Source of the DNA: Auriscalpium vulgare
Lineage: Eukaryota; Basidiomycota; Agaricomycetes; Russulales; Auriscalpiaceae
Assembly: GCA_019915015.1 (NCBI GenBank)
Contig: JAHBBC010000007.1
Coordinates: 62,001-126,000, forward strand
DNA length: 64,000 bases
Direction of reading: 5' to 3'
The translations under genes were made by a program, and so were the position numbers. Below the pieces are notes generated by a model. It made no database searches. It was not told the DNA's origin and saw nothing but the letters and a program-made list of their open reading frames with translations. This document shows, one piece after another, positions 1 through 10,345 of the stretch; position 1 is the first letter of the stretch, and every line of letters starts with the position of its first letter.

Positions 1-2
1 AC

Positions 3-266
3 TACAAGGCGGTCTCCAAGTCGACCTACCATGCACATAGCAAATACCGAGACCTGGAGACCCAAGTAGGGCAGCCTGCACCTCGGAAGCGAAGGAGAAC
101 CGATGTCTTTGGGGAAGGGTCCACTTCCCAGGTGAGTGGGCCTGCTAGCACCTCACAACAGAGTCCTCATCAAAACACACAGCATTCCGCACACGAATCA
201 CACGAAGACATACCAGCTGAGGATACAAGCATATATTCGGGACTGGTGCATGGCAGTTATGCATAG
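3..266 (+). pseudogene. transposon-protein fragment (Plavaka/KDZ-like), 5' end outside window
   Basis: An open frame runs from the window edge to a TAG at 264-266. Its start contains a STYHAHSKYRD stretch followed by a basic PRKRRR patch and a Ser/Gln/His-rich linker. A short Ser-Thr-Tyr-x-x-His-x-x-Tyr-Arg segment next to a zinc-binding region recurs at the N-terminus of Plavaka and KDZ-type DNA transposon proteins in mushrooms, so this is probably the end of such an N-terminal exon. No transposase core is visible downstream, and the GT at 132-133 could instead be a splice donor. The assignment rests on memory of the motif, so confidence is low. Confidence 0.3.
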
Positions 267-1171
267 TGGTGCCCTTGCAGTTAGCACCTACCATGGGCTC
301 AACGCTCTTGCAGTTATTCCTGTCCAAGACATCATCACAGTGGTAGCTATGGTGCCTTTTCAGGACAGCGAGGATAGGTTTCATCTTGTGGAGAAGCCTG
401 GTGCACAGATGGCTTTCTACAATGGCATTGTGGAGGAGGTTGTGGATGATGACTAGCTGTACAGTTTGTTGAGGCTTGTTTCATTGAGTCTACTATTCAG
501 TCTGCACTATATCAACAACCCTTTCATTCCTATCTGATTGTTCTCTGGTCCCCCCTCCACCTTACTCAAGTGTGGCATGCTTAAAGGGGTCGCCTTTGAA
601 AGGGCATTGAAATCTCATCCAGCAATCGCCTTAGACCTGCGTGATGTGATACTTAGTTTAGACGGCGCGATAGCAGCAGCTAGCAGCCGCGTATGCGTCA
701 GCGCACGCACTATGCCTGCGACCAGGCGACCCGCCCGCGCGCGCGCGCAAACACGCACTGCGAGGCAGCGACGGACCAGTCGAGATGAACAGATAGGCGG
801 GCCATGTGAAACGCACCGTGCAGAGAAGGCGCACGACGCGTTGGGCACGTGCCGCGTCTTTGTTGATTGTTTGTTGATTGTCACACCTTTCGTGTGACCT
901 CGTCACTGTTCAAAACCGCGCCTCCACCCTCCTCTTCCTGCCAGCACGGTTGCCTCGCCAGAAGCGCGCTCAGCTTGAGCGGGGCGCCGTGCACACTCGT
1001 CTCTCTCGTACGCCCTCGTCTATTCGACGCCCATTCCCTCCCGACTCGTAGGTAGGTCCCGCAGCAGCAGCTCCGGGCTTCTCCCACTGCCCTGAGCTGC
1101 CGGCGCATTCTTTTCTTTCGCGCTGTGCGGGGCTCATTTCCACCCCGCACGGACGCTCCCCATGCCTCTCC
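267..1171. other. gene-free stretch upstream of the interrupted host gene
   Basis: No coding region can be supported here. The ORFs are short, overlap on both strands and are compositionally biased. The stretch holds an alternating CG run near 735-748 and becomes pyrimidine-rich after about 880, which would suit a promoter or 5' leader of the gene starting at 1172. Confidence 0.4.
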
Positions 1172-1927
1172 ATGCACAGCAGCAGGCGCGCGCCGCAGGA
1201 CTATGCGCCTCGGCGCGGTTCCACTCCTGCTACGCGTTGCCAGCTGGCAGCCTCAGCCGCTGTGCATTTGCAGGGCATCTCTGTGAGTAACCCCGCTGTG
1301 CCCTTTCTGGCCAATCACCTCCCCACACCAGGCCCGGCCAGTCTTGTTGGCAGCCAGAGACACAGCTGCGCGCTGCGCACGAAGAGGGCGCACCGGCTCA
1401 CGCAGCAGCAGCCGGCGCAGCCACGCCCGCACAGAAACAGGAAGACGGAGAACAGGCAGGCCGCCCTCGTGCCGTACGAGGACGGCACGCCAGCGGACAG
1501 CGACGCGTCAGCTGCGGCGAGTATCAGAAGGGCAAGGCCAGCAGCAGCCTTTGGACAGAGCAGCCCCACGAGACCGCCGTCGGCGTGCGCGAGGTCAGCA
1601 GCTAGGTGCGTAAGTCCATCCCACGGCGCAATGTTTTTCCTGTGATTGCCGGTGCTTGCACTTTGGCTGACGGCGGCGCAGCCAGGTCACGCACAGGGAA
1701 GAGCAATGTCCCGGACGTGCTCAAAGCGCACGACAACCGGCTCACCAAGCTCACGCGCGACCTTGCGCTCTACCTCATGGAGAAGACTCGGTACTGCGGG
1801 CGCGGCCTCACCACGTGAGTCTCCTCGCCGACCGCCTTCGTCGGACCCCGGCGCTGACGGGGCTGCGTTAACTTACATCTCCCTGGTGTGCATAGTTACG
1901 TCGGTCGCACGCCGCGCCGCTTCGACC
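1172..1927 (+). pseudogene. 5' half of an unrecognised host gene split by the hAT element
   Basis: Three exons join in frame: 1172-1605, 1686-1814 and 1896-1927, with introns 1606-1685 and 1815-1895 (GT-AG, about 80 bases each). Exon 1 is low-complexity (Ala, Arg, Gln, Pro). Exons 2-3 encode a well-ordered block (KAHDNRLTKLTRDLALYLME, then CGRGLTTYVGRTPRRFD) typical of a conserved protein, but I do not recognise the family. The coding sequence stops at the hAT insertion at 1928 and resumes in frame at 18522 after the duplicated target site. Exon 1 is chosen by phase only; a rival frame across 1344-1600 is also open, so the true N-terminus is uncertain. Confidence 0.5.
1920..1927. repeat. hAT target-site duplication, left copy
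   Basis: CTTCGACC directly abuts the TAGTG terminus. The identical octamer at 18514-18521 abuts the CACTA terminus. Removing the element and one copy restores an open frame across the junction. Confidence 0.92.
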
Positions 1928-1934
1928 TAGTGTT

Positions 1935-2090
1935 TTTCGGGCTCGGGCTGGGCCTCGAGCCCTGGGCTTGGGCCAGGTTTTCGTAGGCTCGGGCTGCTGG
2001 ATTCCTGAGCCTGAGCCTGTGCAGTGGGCTTGGGCTGGGCTTGGGCAGGCTTGGGCTCAAGCCCGGGCTTTCCAGGCGGCCGTGGGAACT
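1935..2090. repeat. subterminal GGGCT-rich repeats, left hAT end
   Basis: Imperfect tandem copies of GGGCTTGGGCTGGGC-like units run across this stretch. The counterpart at the right end (18355-18508) has the same unit on both strands. Clustered short subterminal repeats are the usual transposase-binding sites in hAT elements, so that role is inferred. The G-rich strand could also form quadruplexes. Confidence 0.7.
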
Positions 2091-2195
2091 TGATGCACGG
2101 AGGATCACATACCATACATTTTCGTAAGGAGTAGAGCTTGGGTCGTGAATAAATTCTAGTGACCTTATATCTTGCACTAGAATGTTTCCTACAAG

Positions 2196-2265
2196 TGTTG
2201 TAGCTTAGTGGTAGAAGGGCATCCCCACAGGATATTCCTTACCGGAGCCTCACCTGAGTCTCGGC
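2196..2265 (+). repeat. possible tRNA-derived (SINE-like) remnant
   Basis: A TAGCTTAGTGGTAGA stretch at 2203-2217 matches a tRNA A-box closely and is followed by tRNA-like spacing. No convincing B-box (GGTTCGANTCC) follows, so it is at most an eroded tRNA-derived repeat in the hAT 3' flank. It is not a functional tRNA. Confidence 0.25.
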
Positions 2266-2366
2266 ATCTCCCGGAAGTCATCCCGGACTTGCTGCACGCA
2301 TTTTGCATACAGCAATTGGGACTCAAAGGCACTTTCAGTGCATATGTAGCTATGTGCAATACATAA

Positions 2367-2583
2367 TCACTCTTCTGCATCAGTGTCTAGGTCGATCTCC
2401 AGAGAAAACGACTCGGAACTTAGTGACTGTTCCAACAAGTCATCAAGCTCAGCTTCTTCTGCCTCCTCCGTCTCGATGCGCCTCTCTACAGCTGATGATG
2501 GCCCTGAGTCGCGAACAAGGAGCTCGTCCTTTATTGCACACTTCAGGGACTGTAGTGCTTCAACGACGTCTGCCTTGAGCCGG
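2367..2583 (-). pseudogene. hAT transposase, C-terminal end beyond the gypsy insertion
   Basis: Read on the minus strand, this continues the transposase frame broken at 14925: after ITITKRRNR comes LKADVVEALQSLKCAIKDEL, then an acidic Glu/Asp/Ser tail, ending at a TGA (2369-2367). The join falls inside the CCGG duplicated by the gypsy insertion, so the uninterrupted frame would read straight through. The segment is the end of the hAT dimerisation domain, whose helix after SSERAFSSAG typically reads NRL-x-x-x-x-v-e-a-L-q-xLK. Confidence 0.85.
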
Positions 2584-3379
2584 TGATAGGTTCAGGCCGC
2601 GGGCAAGCGTGTAGCGAGACGTCGCGAGACGGGGAAGCAGCATGCGAGGCGCAGGGTCGCGGGAGCGTGGGTGATGGGAACGTGGTCCGGCGACCCAGGA
2701 GCAACCGGGACTGGCGACGGAACGGATCACCGGAACGGGCTAGATCGGGAGGGCTTAGCGACATAGGTAGCGACACTACTTAAGGAGCTGCGCGAGACGT
2801 AGCAACGGAATCAACTTGTGGGCGGCGTCAGCCACCCACACCCTTTACCTCACAGAAACTGTAGCCTGAGGCGCTACCAGCATCAGGAAGATAGGAGCCC
2901 CACCGAGAGGGTACAGGAAGGACGGCAGACAGGAGGAAGGGTCACGACGACCCACGGCGGCAGCTTCGCAAACGATCGCGAAGCTCTAGGAGGCTAATGC
3001 AACGACGTGCATTCTAGGCAGACTTAGGAAGGCAGGACCCCACCAATGTGGGAACAGGTAGGCAGGCGGACAGGCAAGAGGGGGCGCGACGGCCCATAGG
3101 CGGACGCTTCGCACACGGGTGCGAAGCACTCGGAGGCGGATCCCGTAGAGGGCATCCCCAGGCAGGTGAGTGTTTAGTTTGGTGTTTAGGCGGTAGGAGG
3201 TGGCCCCGCACGACCGCGGGAGGGCGCGAAGCGCGACAGCGACACGAACACCTTCCCACTCTGCAAGTCTAGTCACCCGGTCTGGATCGCGACGCATAGG
3301 AGGCAGTGTTGGTGGTTGTTGTCCTGTGAGGCACTCGCCGCACGCCCCGCTAGGGTCTGTCCCGGGTGATAGCGTATCA
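2584..3379 (+). repeat. gypsy 5' LTR
   Basis: 796 bases, ends TGATAG...TATCA. The same sequence recurs at 14129-14924. It sits directly after CCGG and 3 bases before the primer-binding site. ORFs inside it (for example 2986-3780 on the minus strand) are spurious. Confidence 0.95.
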
Positions 3380-3382
3380 TTT

Positions 3383-3399
3383 TGGAGCCCACCGCGAGG
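3383..3399 (+). promoter_or_regulatory. retrotransposon primer-binding site
   Basis: TGGAGCCCACCGCGAGG begins 3 bases after the 5' LTR. The leading TGG would pair with the CCA end of a tRNA, and the rest could pair with its acceptor and T stem. I cannot name the tRNA. Confidence 0.6.
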
Positions 3400-3469
3400 G
3401 GTATGGTGATGACGATCGTGTTCGAGCTTTAAAATCAGCCTCGTAGACGGCACCCGGTCGCTGATCAAC

Positions 3470-4702
3470 ATGGCGCCGAAACCCAAGATAGCCCACCTCC
3501 CAACGCAAACACAGCCGCAGAGGACCACGAGGGCGGACACTCGCAATAAGTCGCGACAGGCGGCCATAGAGGCAGAAATCGAGGAACCACAAGACGAGCA
3601 GGGGGAAGTCTCATCGCTATCAAGTCTGCCATCAGAAGAAGAGGATCCGCGTGGACCGACCCTCAGTAGGGAGATCCGACGCGCCGGAGAGGACCCTAGG
3701 TCCCTGATCACAGGAGGGGATCGTGTCACGATCGAGGGACTAGAAGGTTTGCTTCTGAATTCTGATGGTGGCGATAGCAACCATCACACAGGGCATGATC
3801 CGGAGGGAGAATGCTTGAGGAACGGACGGGTCAGTCCGGGATGGGGACGGGCCGTTTCCTTACAAGATAGGACTTCGCGGAACGTCGCGGAACCTAGCAA
3901 CAATCCCCAACGAGCTCTATCAAGCAGCAAGAACCCCAGCAACCCAAAGTCGCCAACACAGTCAGGAATGAACGCACAGCAACAAGGAACAGGAACGGGC
4001 GGAGGAGGCGGTGGAACAGGTGGCGGAGGAGGTGGCGGCGGTGGAGGAGGGGGGGGGCGGCGGACAACCGGTAATACCGCCTCAGCCCAACGTCGCGCCA
4101 GTCGCAATGCCTACCCGCGGGGACCGCAACGCACCGTCTTTCAATCAGAAAGCCCGCGAGTTACCGCGTTACTTCGACGAGCTGAACCATCTCTTTGCCC
4201 GGGCTCAACTAGCGGATGATACGGCGAAGAAGGGCCACGCAGTGCGTTACCTAGACGTCGCGACGGCTGAGGAGTGGGAAGCGAGGCCGGAGTTTAAGGA
4301 TCCCACCAAGACCTACCAAGACTTTCAGGACGCCATTGTTAAACGATACCCGGGAGCCGATGAGGACCGCAAGTATACCATCGCGGACATGGACGCGCTC
4401 GTAGGCATTCTTCGCGATCACCGACTTCCTGGTTAAGAAAGCAGGATCTCGACCCGTGAGCGCAATATCGCGTTCCTTCGCGCCTTCCAGGACAGCCTCA
4501 TGAACCGGGTGGCGACAAGACTGCAGATCAAATTGCCGGACCACGATAAAGAAACACCGTACCCCATGGCCGACGTACTAGAGGCAGGAGAGTACGAGCT
4601 GAGGGGCACTCCCTCAATCGTACCAGCGGTCAGCGCAGGTCCGGCAGTGGCGGTCGCAACGATGGAGCCTGTAATCAAAATAGAACAGTTTCAAGAAGCA
4701 AT
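3470..4702 (+). pseudogene. gypsy gag, N-terminal part, frame-shifted
   Basis: Starts MAPKPKIAHLP at 3470. An acidic/serine-rich N-terminal region is followed by a Gly-rich stretch encoded by a GGA/GGC microsatellite (about 3997-4056), where the frame slips into that of 4011-4436. There the gag core is recognisable (ELPRYFDELNHLFARAQLAD, then EEWEARPEF). Another slip near 4425-4470 moves the frame to that of 4500-4702 (FLRAFQDSLMNRVATRLQ). Coding stops at the 4703 insertion and resumes after 7006. The element therefore cannot make a normal Gag. Confidence 0.75.
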
Positions 4703-7006
4703 TACGATTACTCTTAATCGTTCTTTTCTCTAACCAGTCAGGCCAAAAAATGTGTGTTTGGATCGTTACCAAAGGAAATTATATCCCACGGTCAAGTCGC
4801 GTCGTCCCACCTGCCTAATTGAGTAATTCTTACCTAAGTAGCTTCTGCCCAATGCTTTTTCACACCTTTGCATCTCAAAAGACACTCGTGTCTGTGAGTA
4901 TTTTGTGTTTTGCAAGCTAAATAGCACAGATATGCATATGATTCGAATTGTTCTGTGATGAGAATAGGAGGCCCTACAGTTTCCGTTTTTGGTAAGAAGT
5001 TCCCACGCATGGTGCAGAGAAAGATGACGTAGTTTTCGAGGGCAAACCGCCAATTGATCCGGTTTACTATGTCATTTTTCTCTACTCCGGCTACTACAAT
5101 ACCCGGGCCCAACTGTTTCATTACTAAAAATCCACACACAGTGGGAATTGAACCCACAGCACATGGTTCATAACTTACATAATATAGGCTAAGAGCGTCA
5201 ACCACTAGACTACAAGGCTGCATATCTATAATAGTTGTGTATAGCTTGTATCAACCTTCTACCTCCTTGTGCCTTACAAAACATTTTGCTCTTTCTATCA
5301 GATTCTTGCCTTTTCCCTGATACAATGCACACATATTATATATTGTCGGAAAGCTACAACCAATGCACACACAATGGTCATGGTGCTGGAGTCTGAAGGA
5401 CTTGTGATGTATCTCTGGTGCGTATTTACCACCTGTGTGTAGACCCAGGTCTACCAAGCGCGGGCATGTGTAAGCCTACAGCTTACTACATACATTTTTC
5501 CTTTCTCTTTTCTCTCTCATCGGACTCGTACATAGTATATATTCTAGTCCCCGTACTTACGCACCAGCGCGCCCCGGCAATCGCCGCGCCGCTGCCACGT
5601 CACAGTCGCGTTGTGTTCGCTCTGCTCTCTCTCTCCTCATCTACAACTGCCTCTCCTGTACCCACACCTCCTCTGCTTCCTAGCAATCCCGACTTGGTTC
5701 CTATCTGCGTCGCCTGATTCTTGTCTTTGAGTGTTTCCGCCGCACGGCGGTCTCCAGCATGTGACCAATGATAAGCCTCACTCCGCGCTCCGATACAATT
5801 CTTCACCAATTTTCGCACTTTTGACAAGTTAACAGTCATGCAATTCTGGAGGTTGGAGAGTCACACACATGAGCTCCAACCACCCGATATAGTCTCTCTG
5901 AATTCTTGCAAGATTGAAGCCAGAGTTCTGACCTTTGGAGTCTCGCAGGGCATTTGGGCGATCGGAATCATACCTTGGACACCACACTCAGACCATCAAC
6001 TCAGTTGCACACCCCACACACAGTCATCCGACCACTTGCACATTGTTTCAACTGCATCCACATGACCTCGAGCATAGCATCCTCTCACAGCTGTCACAAC
6101 TTGGCGGGATTTCATATGACATTTTTATTGTCGAGATTGTTGTTAGAACATGTTCGCCACACCGCTCCAATAACTCTGTGACTGCCGGGTACCTCTATAG
6201 TTTGCGCCATTATCCTCCATCCATTGTCCAGCTTAGCTCTTGAGCTTACACCACATTTCTCTGATCTAGATTGTTCTGTGATTGCGCCAGTGCTCCAATT
6301 ATTGCTCCACTGCTCTGACCGTTGCACACACCATTCCAGTACATTCCTCTGAACAATTGCAGTGTTCCAACATTGCAGCACTTGCTTACAACCTATCCCA
6401 TATCGGAGCGCATTCTATTGCTCGCTGCGTCTCCATTGTGTTCAATTATATTCATATTGTCTTGTCCCACACTGTAGGACACCTCTCCCACACTTCTTGA
6501 CAGTACAGACCATTCCCCATGTGCTTGCACTGCCCCTCACTGGTCTCTTTATCTTTAATGGTCATACACACAGTGTCTGATCACTCACAGTTACTTGCAT
6601 CATGTGTTCTTACGTCTGGACTCCCGTTGATAATTCTCCAAACGCTTGCACATTCCGATCATCACCTCCAATCACACACCCCACGCACATATGAAACACT
6701 CTGTTCGTCTTTGGGATCCTGACACTTGCTCACACACATTACAATATCCTCTTTAGTGCTCTAGTAGGGATCTGGTTTCGGACACATGTGACATTACCAC
6801 CCTACTACATGTGGGTGCCCAACACCACAACTTTGTCCTGACATTCCAATACATCATAGAGTCACTTTCCTGCAAGCAGAGCCAGAGCCATTAACCCCAA
6901 GTATTATATCTGCAACATATTCAAAACAACATAACCATACCAGGCAGTCAGTTGTATGTTGGATGGCCAAGCCCCCCTCCCCCCTAAATGATTAAGAGTA
7001 ATTGTA
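4703..7006. mobile_element. 2.3 kb inverted-repeat insertion inside gag
   Basis: This AT-rich, (CA)-rich block interrupts gag. Its borders carry a 17-base inverted repeat with one mismatch (TAC[G/A]ATTACTCTTAATC at 4703-4719, complement at 6990-7006). No long ORF of transposase type is visible and no target duplication could be fixed, so it is probably a non-autonomous DNA element or a composite. It contains a tRNA-like SINE head (5133-5222, minus strand). A 15-base direct repeat, CCATTAACCCCAAGT, occurs at 6888-6902 and again just outside at 7026-7040, hinting at a second event at the right border. Confidence 0.6.
5133..5222 (-). repeat. tRNA-derived SINE head
   Basis: On the minus strand an A-box-like TAGTCTAGTGG is followed about 50 bases later by a B-box, GGGTTCAATTCCC, inside a perfect GTGGG/CCCAC T-arm. 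The ends do not form an acceptor stem and the anticodon region is too long, so this is not a working tRNA gene. The 3' body would run toward about 4750. An internal RNA polymerase III promoter is the expected role, inferred from the boxes. Confidence 0.55.
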
Positions 7007-10000
7007 CTGCCATGCGTGCATTGGCCCATTAACCCCAAGTCAAAGCCGCGGTCGCCGAACAGTTCGCGCGGATGCTCGTCAACCAGGGGAACAACGGAGG
7101 TCAGAGGGGTTATGGGGGTGCCTCGGGAACTCAACAGCCGCGCGCCACGCAAGGAAATCAAGGCGGACAGGGGGGGCCGTCAGGATGCCTTTTCTGCGGC
7201 CAAACGGGGCACTTCGTCAGGGAATGTATGGTGGTCCAGGACTACATCACGACGGGTCGCGTATCAAGGGACCACAACAACCGGGTCGTTCTGAAGGGTG
7301 GAGGACTTATCCCGCTAGGAGAAGGCCCGCTGAAGCAGCGGGTGGATGCGTACTACGCCGGGAATCAACACGGACAGTCAGAAGCCATGATGCTGACGAC
7401 GATGGACTACGAGCCGGGGCCGGCCAAAGTGCAGACAGTCGCCGGCCTAATCCAACTGACGCCGCAATTGACCGACGAAGACAGAATGACGGAACTCCAG
7501 CAGGAGATGGCAGTACTCCTGACAGCCCGAGCGGAAAGGCAAGCTCAGAAGGAACGCCGGCAGGCCGCACTGGACGCGGGCGAGTTTCCCCAGGCAATAG
7601 GGCTGCTGCCTGGCGAGCGCGAAAGATCGCGACAAGTCCCAGAGGTGGTAATCCCGAAGAGGAAGCCGTTTACACAAGCCAAGAAGCAAGTTTCCTTCGA
7701 GCCGGAGGCCGTCGACCGACCAGGGGAGACTGGGGATGGCGCAGACAAACAAAGGCAGGCCGACGAAGACACCACAGCGGGTGAGGAGCCGTCAACACCT
7801 CCGATCCATCCTTTCGCGAAGGTGCCCGATGCGACGTACATAGGGCCGGCGAGTTACCAACGAAGCGCGGGGCAGCGCAAGGCGGACCCAGCATACAATA
7901 AGGTCGCCCCGGTCCGCGACCCCGTAATAGCAAGCAAGGTTTATGAGAGGGCCATGAATGCGGAGGTCACCTTGACACAGAGGGAGCTCATGTCCATTGC
8001 CCCGGAAGTGCGCGCTCAAGTTCGCAACGTGGTGACCCCTAAGCGGGTCCCAAACGAGGCAAGAGTACCAGTAGTCCAGGCAATGGTGGAAAGCGAACCG
8101 GAGCTCTTTCCGTTCGACTTTGACCAGGATGAAGGGGCAGGAGAGGAAGAGAAGGTGGTGAAGGGCGTCGCGGACCATATGCCCGAATCCTTTCTGCAAG
8201 CCCTGGGACACCAGCCAACGGAGTTGCCCGAGGGGACGCGTGTAGGAGAGGTCATTGTGGAGGTTCTGATGGGAGATCTAGGAGAAGAGGGAGACGGGGA
8301 ACCAGACCCTGAGCCGTTGGAAGTCGCCAAAGAATCGCTGGCCCTCCGTTCGATTTTGCCACTAGTCGACAATCAAGCGCATATCAAGGCAGTCGTGGAT
8401 CCCGGGTCGCAGATCATTTCCATGTCCAAGGACGTATGCCATTACCTCGGGCTGCATTACGATCCGAACGTCCGCCTGGATATAATATCGGCCAACAAAA
8501 GTCGCGATAGGTCGCTAGGCCTGGCTAGAAACGTCCCAATGAAGATTGGGTGTATAACACTGATGTACCGTGCAAAACTTTGCGGACGAGAGGCAGACGA
8601 TCACGATCACCGATCCGAACACTGGAGTCATGACGTCAATCCCCACTATTCCACGCGGCCGCAAGCGCATCTCGCGAACCCAGAAGCAGGGGGTGGAGGG
8701 TTTTCGCGACTAGAGGATTTGTTGGAGGACCAGGAGGAGATAGGGCTGGTCGTGGGGTTCGAGCCTGATAAGCCTGATACTCTTAGAATGGAATCCCTGT
8801 GTGCGACCTACCGGAGGAATACGCGGGAGTGTTCGCGAAGCAAGCGGAAGAAGGAGAGGAGGAGGAGGAGGAACGAGCAAGAGCAGGGACGTTTATTTGG
8901 ACGACGGCAGACTGGGGAGACGGCGAGAGTGGGAGAAAACGAGAGGAGGAAACGGACAGAGGTGAGCTACAGCCGACCGCGATGCAGCGCGAAGTCTTTG
9001 CGGCCACGAAGAAGCGTTACAAGCCAGCACACCTCAAGGTGAAGCCCATTCGTACGGACCTGCCGGAGCACTTCCGGATCCTCAGAGAGATCAGAGGGGA
9101 CCCCCTGGCGGATATGCCGCCACTCCCAGAGAAGCCACCGGACTTCGTACCCACGGGAAGGTACACCGCGGAGCGTCGCGAACAATTTGACCGAGTCCAC
9201 AACGGAGACTTCCTATGGCCGGAAGAAAGGAAGCTCATGCATGCGTTTATGTGCGCACAAAACGAAGCATTTGCCTGGGACGACTCGGAGCGGGGGCGCT
9301 TCCGAGAAGACTTCTTCCCCCCCGTCACAATACCAGTAGTTCCGCATCGGCCGTGGGTTCAGCGAAATATTCCGATTCCGCCAGGGATATACGGCAAGGT
9401 CATGGCGCTCATCAAGACCAAGATCGCCGCGGGCGTCTACGAGGACTCAAACTCGTCGTACCGCTCTAGGTGGTTCTGTGTGGTTAAGAAGGACGGGACC
9501 AGCCTCCGTATAGTCCATAGCCTGGAACCCCTGAATGCGGTGACCATCGCGCACTCAGGAGTACCCCCCTTCCCAGATCATTTGGCAGAGCAGTTTGCGG
9601 GGCGGCCGTGCGGAGGAATTCTGGACCTCTACGCGGGCTATGACGAAAGGAGACTAGATGAAGCCTCAAGGGACCTCACAACTTTCCAGACGCCGTACGG
9701 CGCAAAACGGCTGGTGACCCTGCCTATGGGGTGGACGAATTCCGTCCCGATCTTCCACGACGACGTGACCTTTATTCTCCAACCGGAAATCCCACATATT
9801 ACGGTGCCTTTTATAGACGACGTTCCCCTGAAGGGGCCGGACTCGGACTACAGGACGGAAGGCGGAGGATACGAAACGATCCCCGGCAACAACGGCATAA
9901 GGCGGTTGCGAAGATTCGCAATTGGGGGCCGTGCACGGACCTCTCAGACGTACGGGCTTTCTTGGGGACAGTTGGAGTCCTGCGCATCTTTATCCGAAAC

Positions 10001-10237
10001 TTTGCGCACCGAGCCCATGCCTTGACCGTCCCGTTCGAATGGGGACCCGAACAGTCGCGAGCTATGGAGGACCTCAAGGAGGCAGTCCTCGCATCGCCAG
10101 CGCTCCTACCGATTGATTACACGTCGGAGGCCCCTGTGATCCTAGCGGTAGACACCTCGTACATCGCGGTGGGTTTCCTATTGAGTCAGGCGGACCCCAA
10201 CGTTCCCCAAGACAGGAAGAGACGCCGATATTCTTGA
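7007..10237 (+). pseudogene. gypsy gag C-terminus, protease and reverse transcriptase, with deletions and frame slips
   Basis: The frame open across 7072-8580 encodes a Gly/Gln-rich stretch, then a CCHC zinc knuckle (CLFCGQTGHFVREC, about 7189-7230), a long linker, and an aspartic-protease start with VDPGSQIIS (near 8395). The protease then breaks off at about 8570 where the second half should be, and the frame changes. The RT domain (about 9030-9900) has the usual fungal gypsy signatures: SRWFCVVKKDG, GWTNSVPIFHDD, and the catalytic FIDD in place of the commoner YVDD/FADD (about 9813). The region after it is shortened and frame-shifted before RNase H starts at about 10130 (VDTSYIAVGFLLSQ). 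Confidence 0.85.
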
Positions 10238-10345
10238 TTTGGTAGCATCGCGCTAAACGATCGCGAAGCGCGGTTCTCGCAGCCCAAGCTGGAGCTCTAC
10301 GGTCTCTTTCAAGCCCTGCGGGCCCTTAAAGTCTACCTGATAGGG

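Noticed and set aside
2986..3780. 264-residue ORF on the minus strand across the 5' LTR and gag leader
   Set aside because: It spans an LTR border; the matching ORF in the 3' LTR diverges at the same point. It is a by-product of GC-rich repeat sequence, not a gene.
5133..5222. Functional tRNA gene
   Set aside because: The B-box and T-arm are perfect, but the acceptor stem does not pair and the anticodon region is too long.
7002..7784. 260-residue plus-strand ORF overlapping gag
   Set aside because: It is a shadow of the zinc-knuckle frame: Arg/Gly-biased with no motif, while the overlapping frame has the CCHC knuckle.
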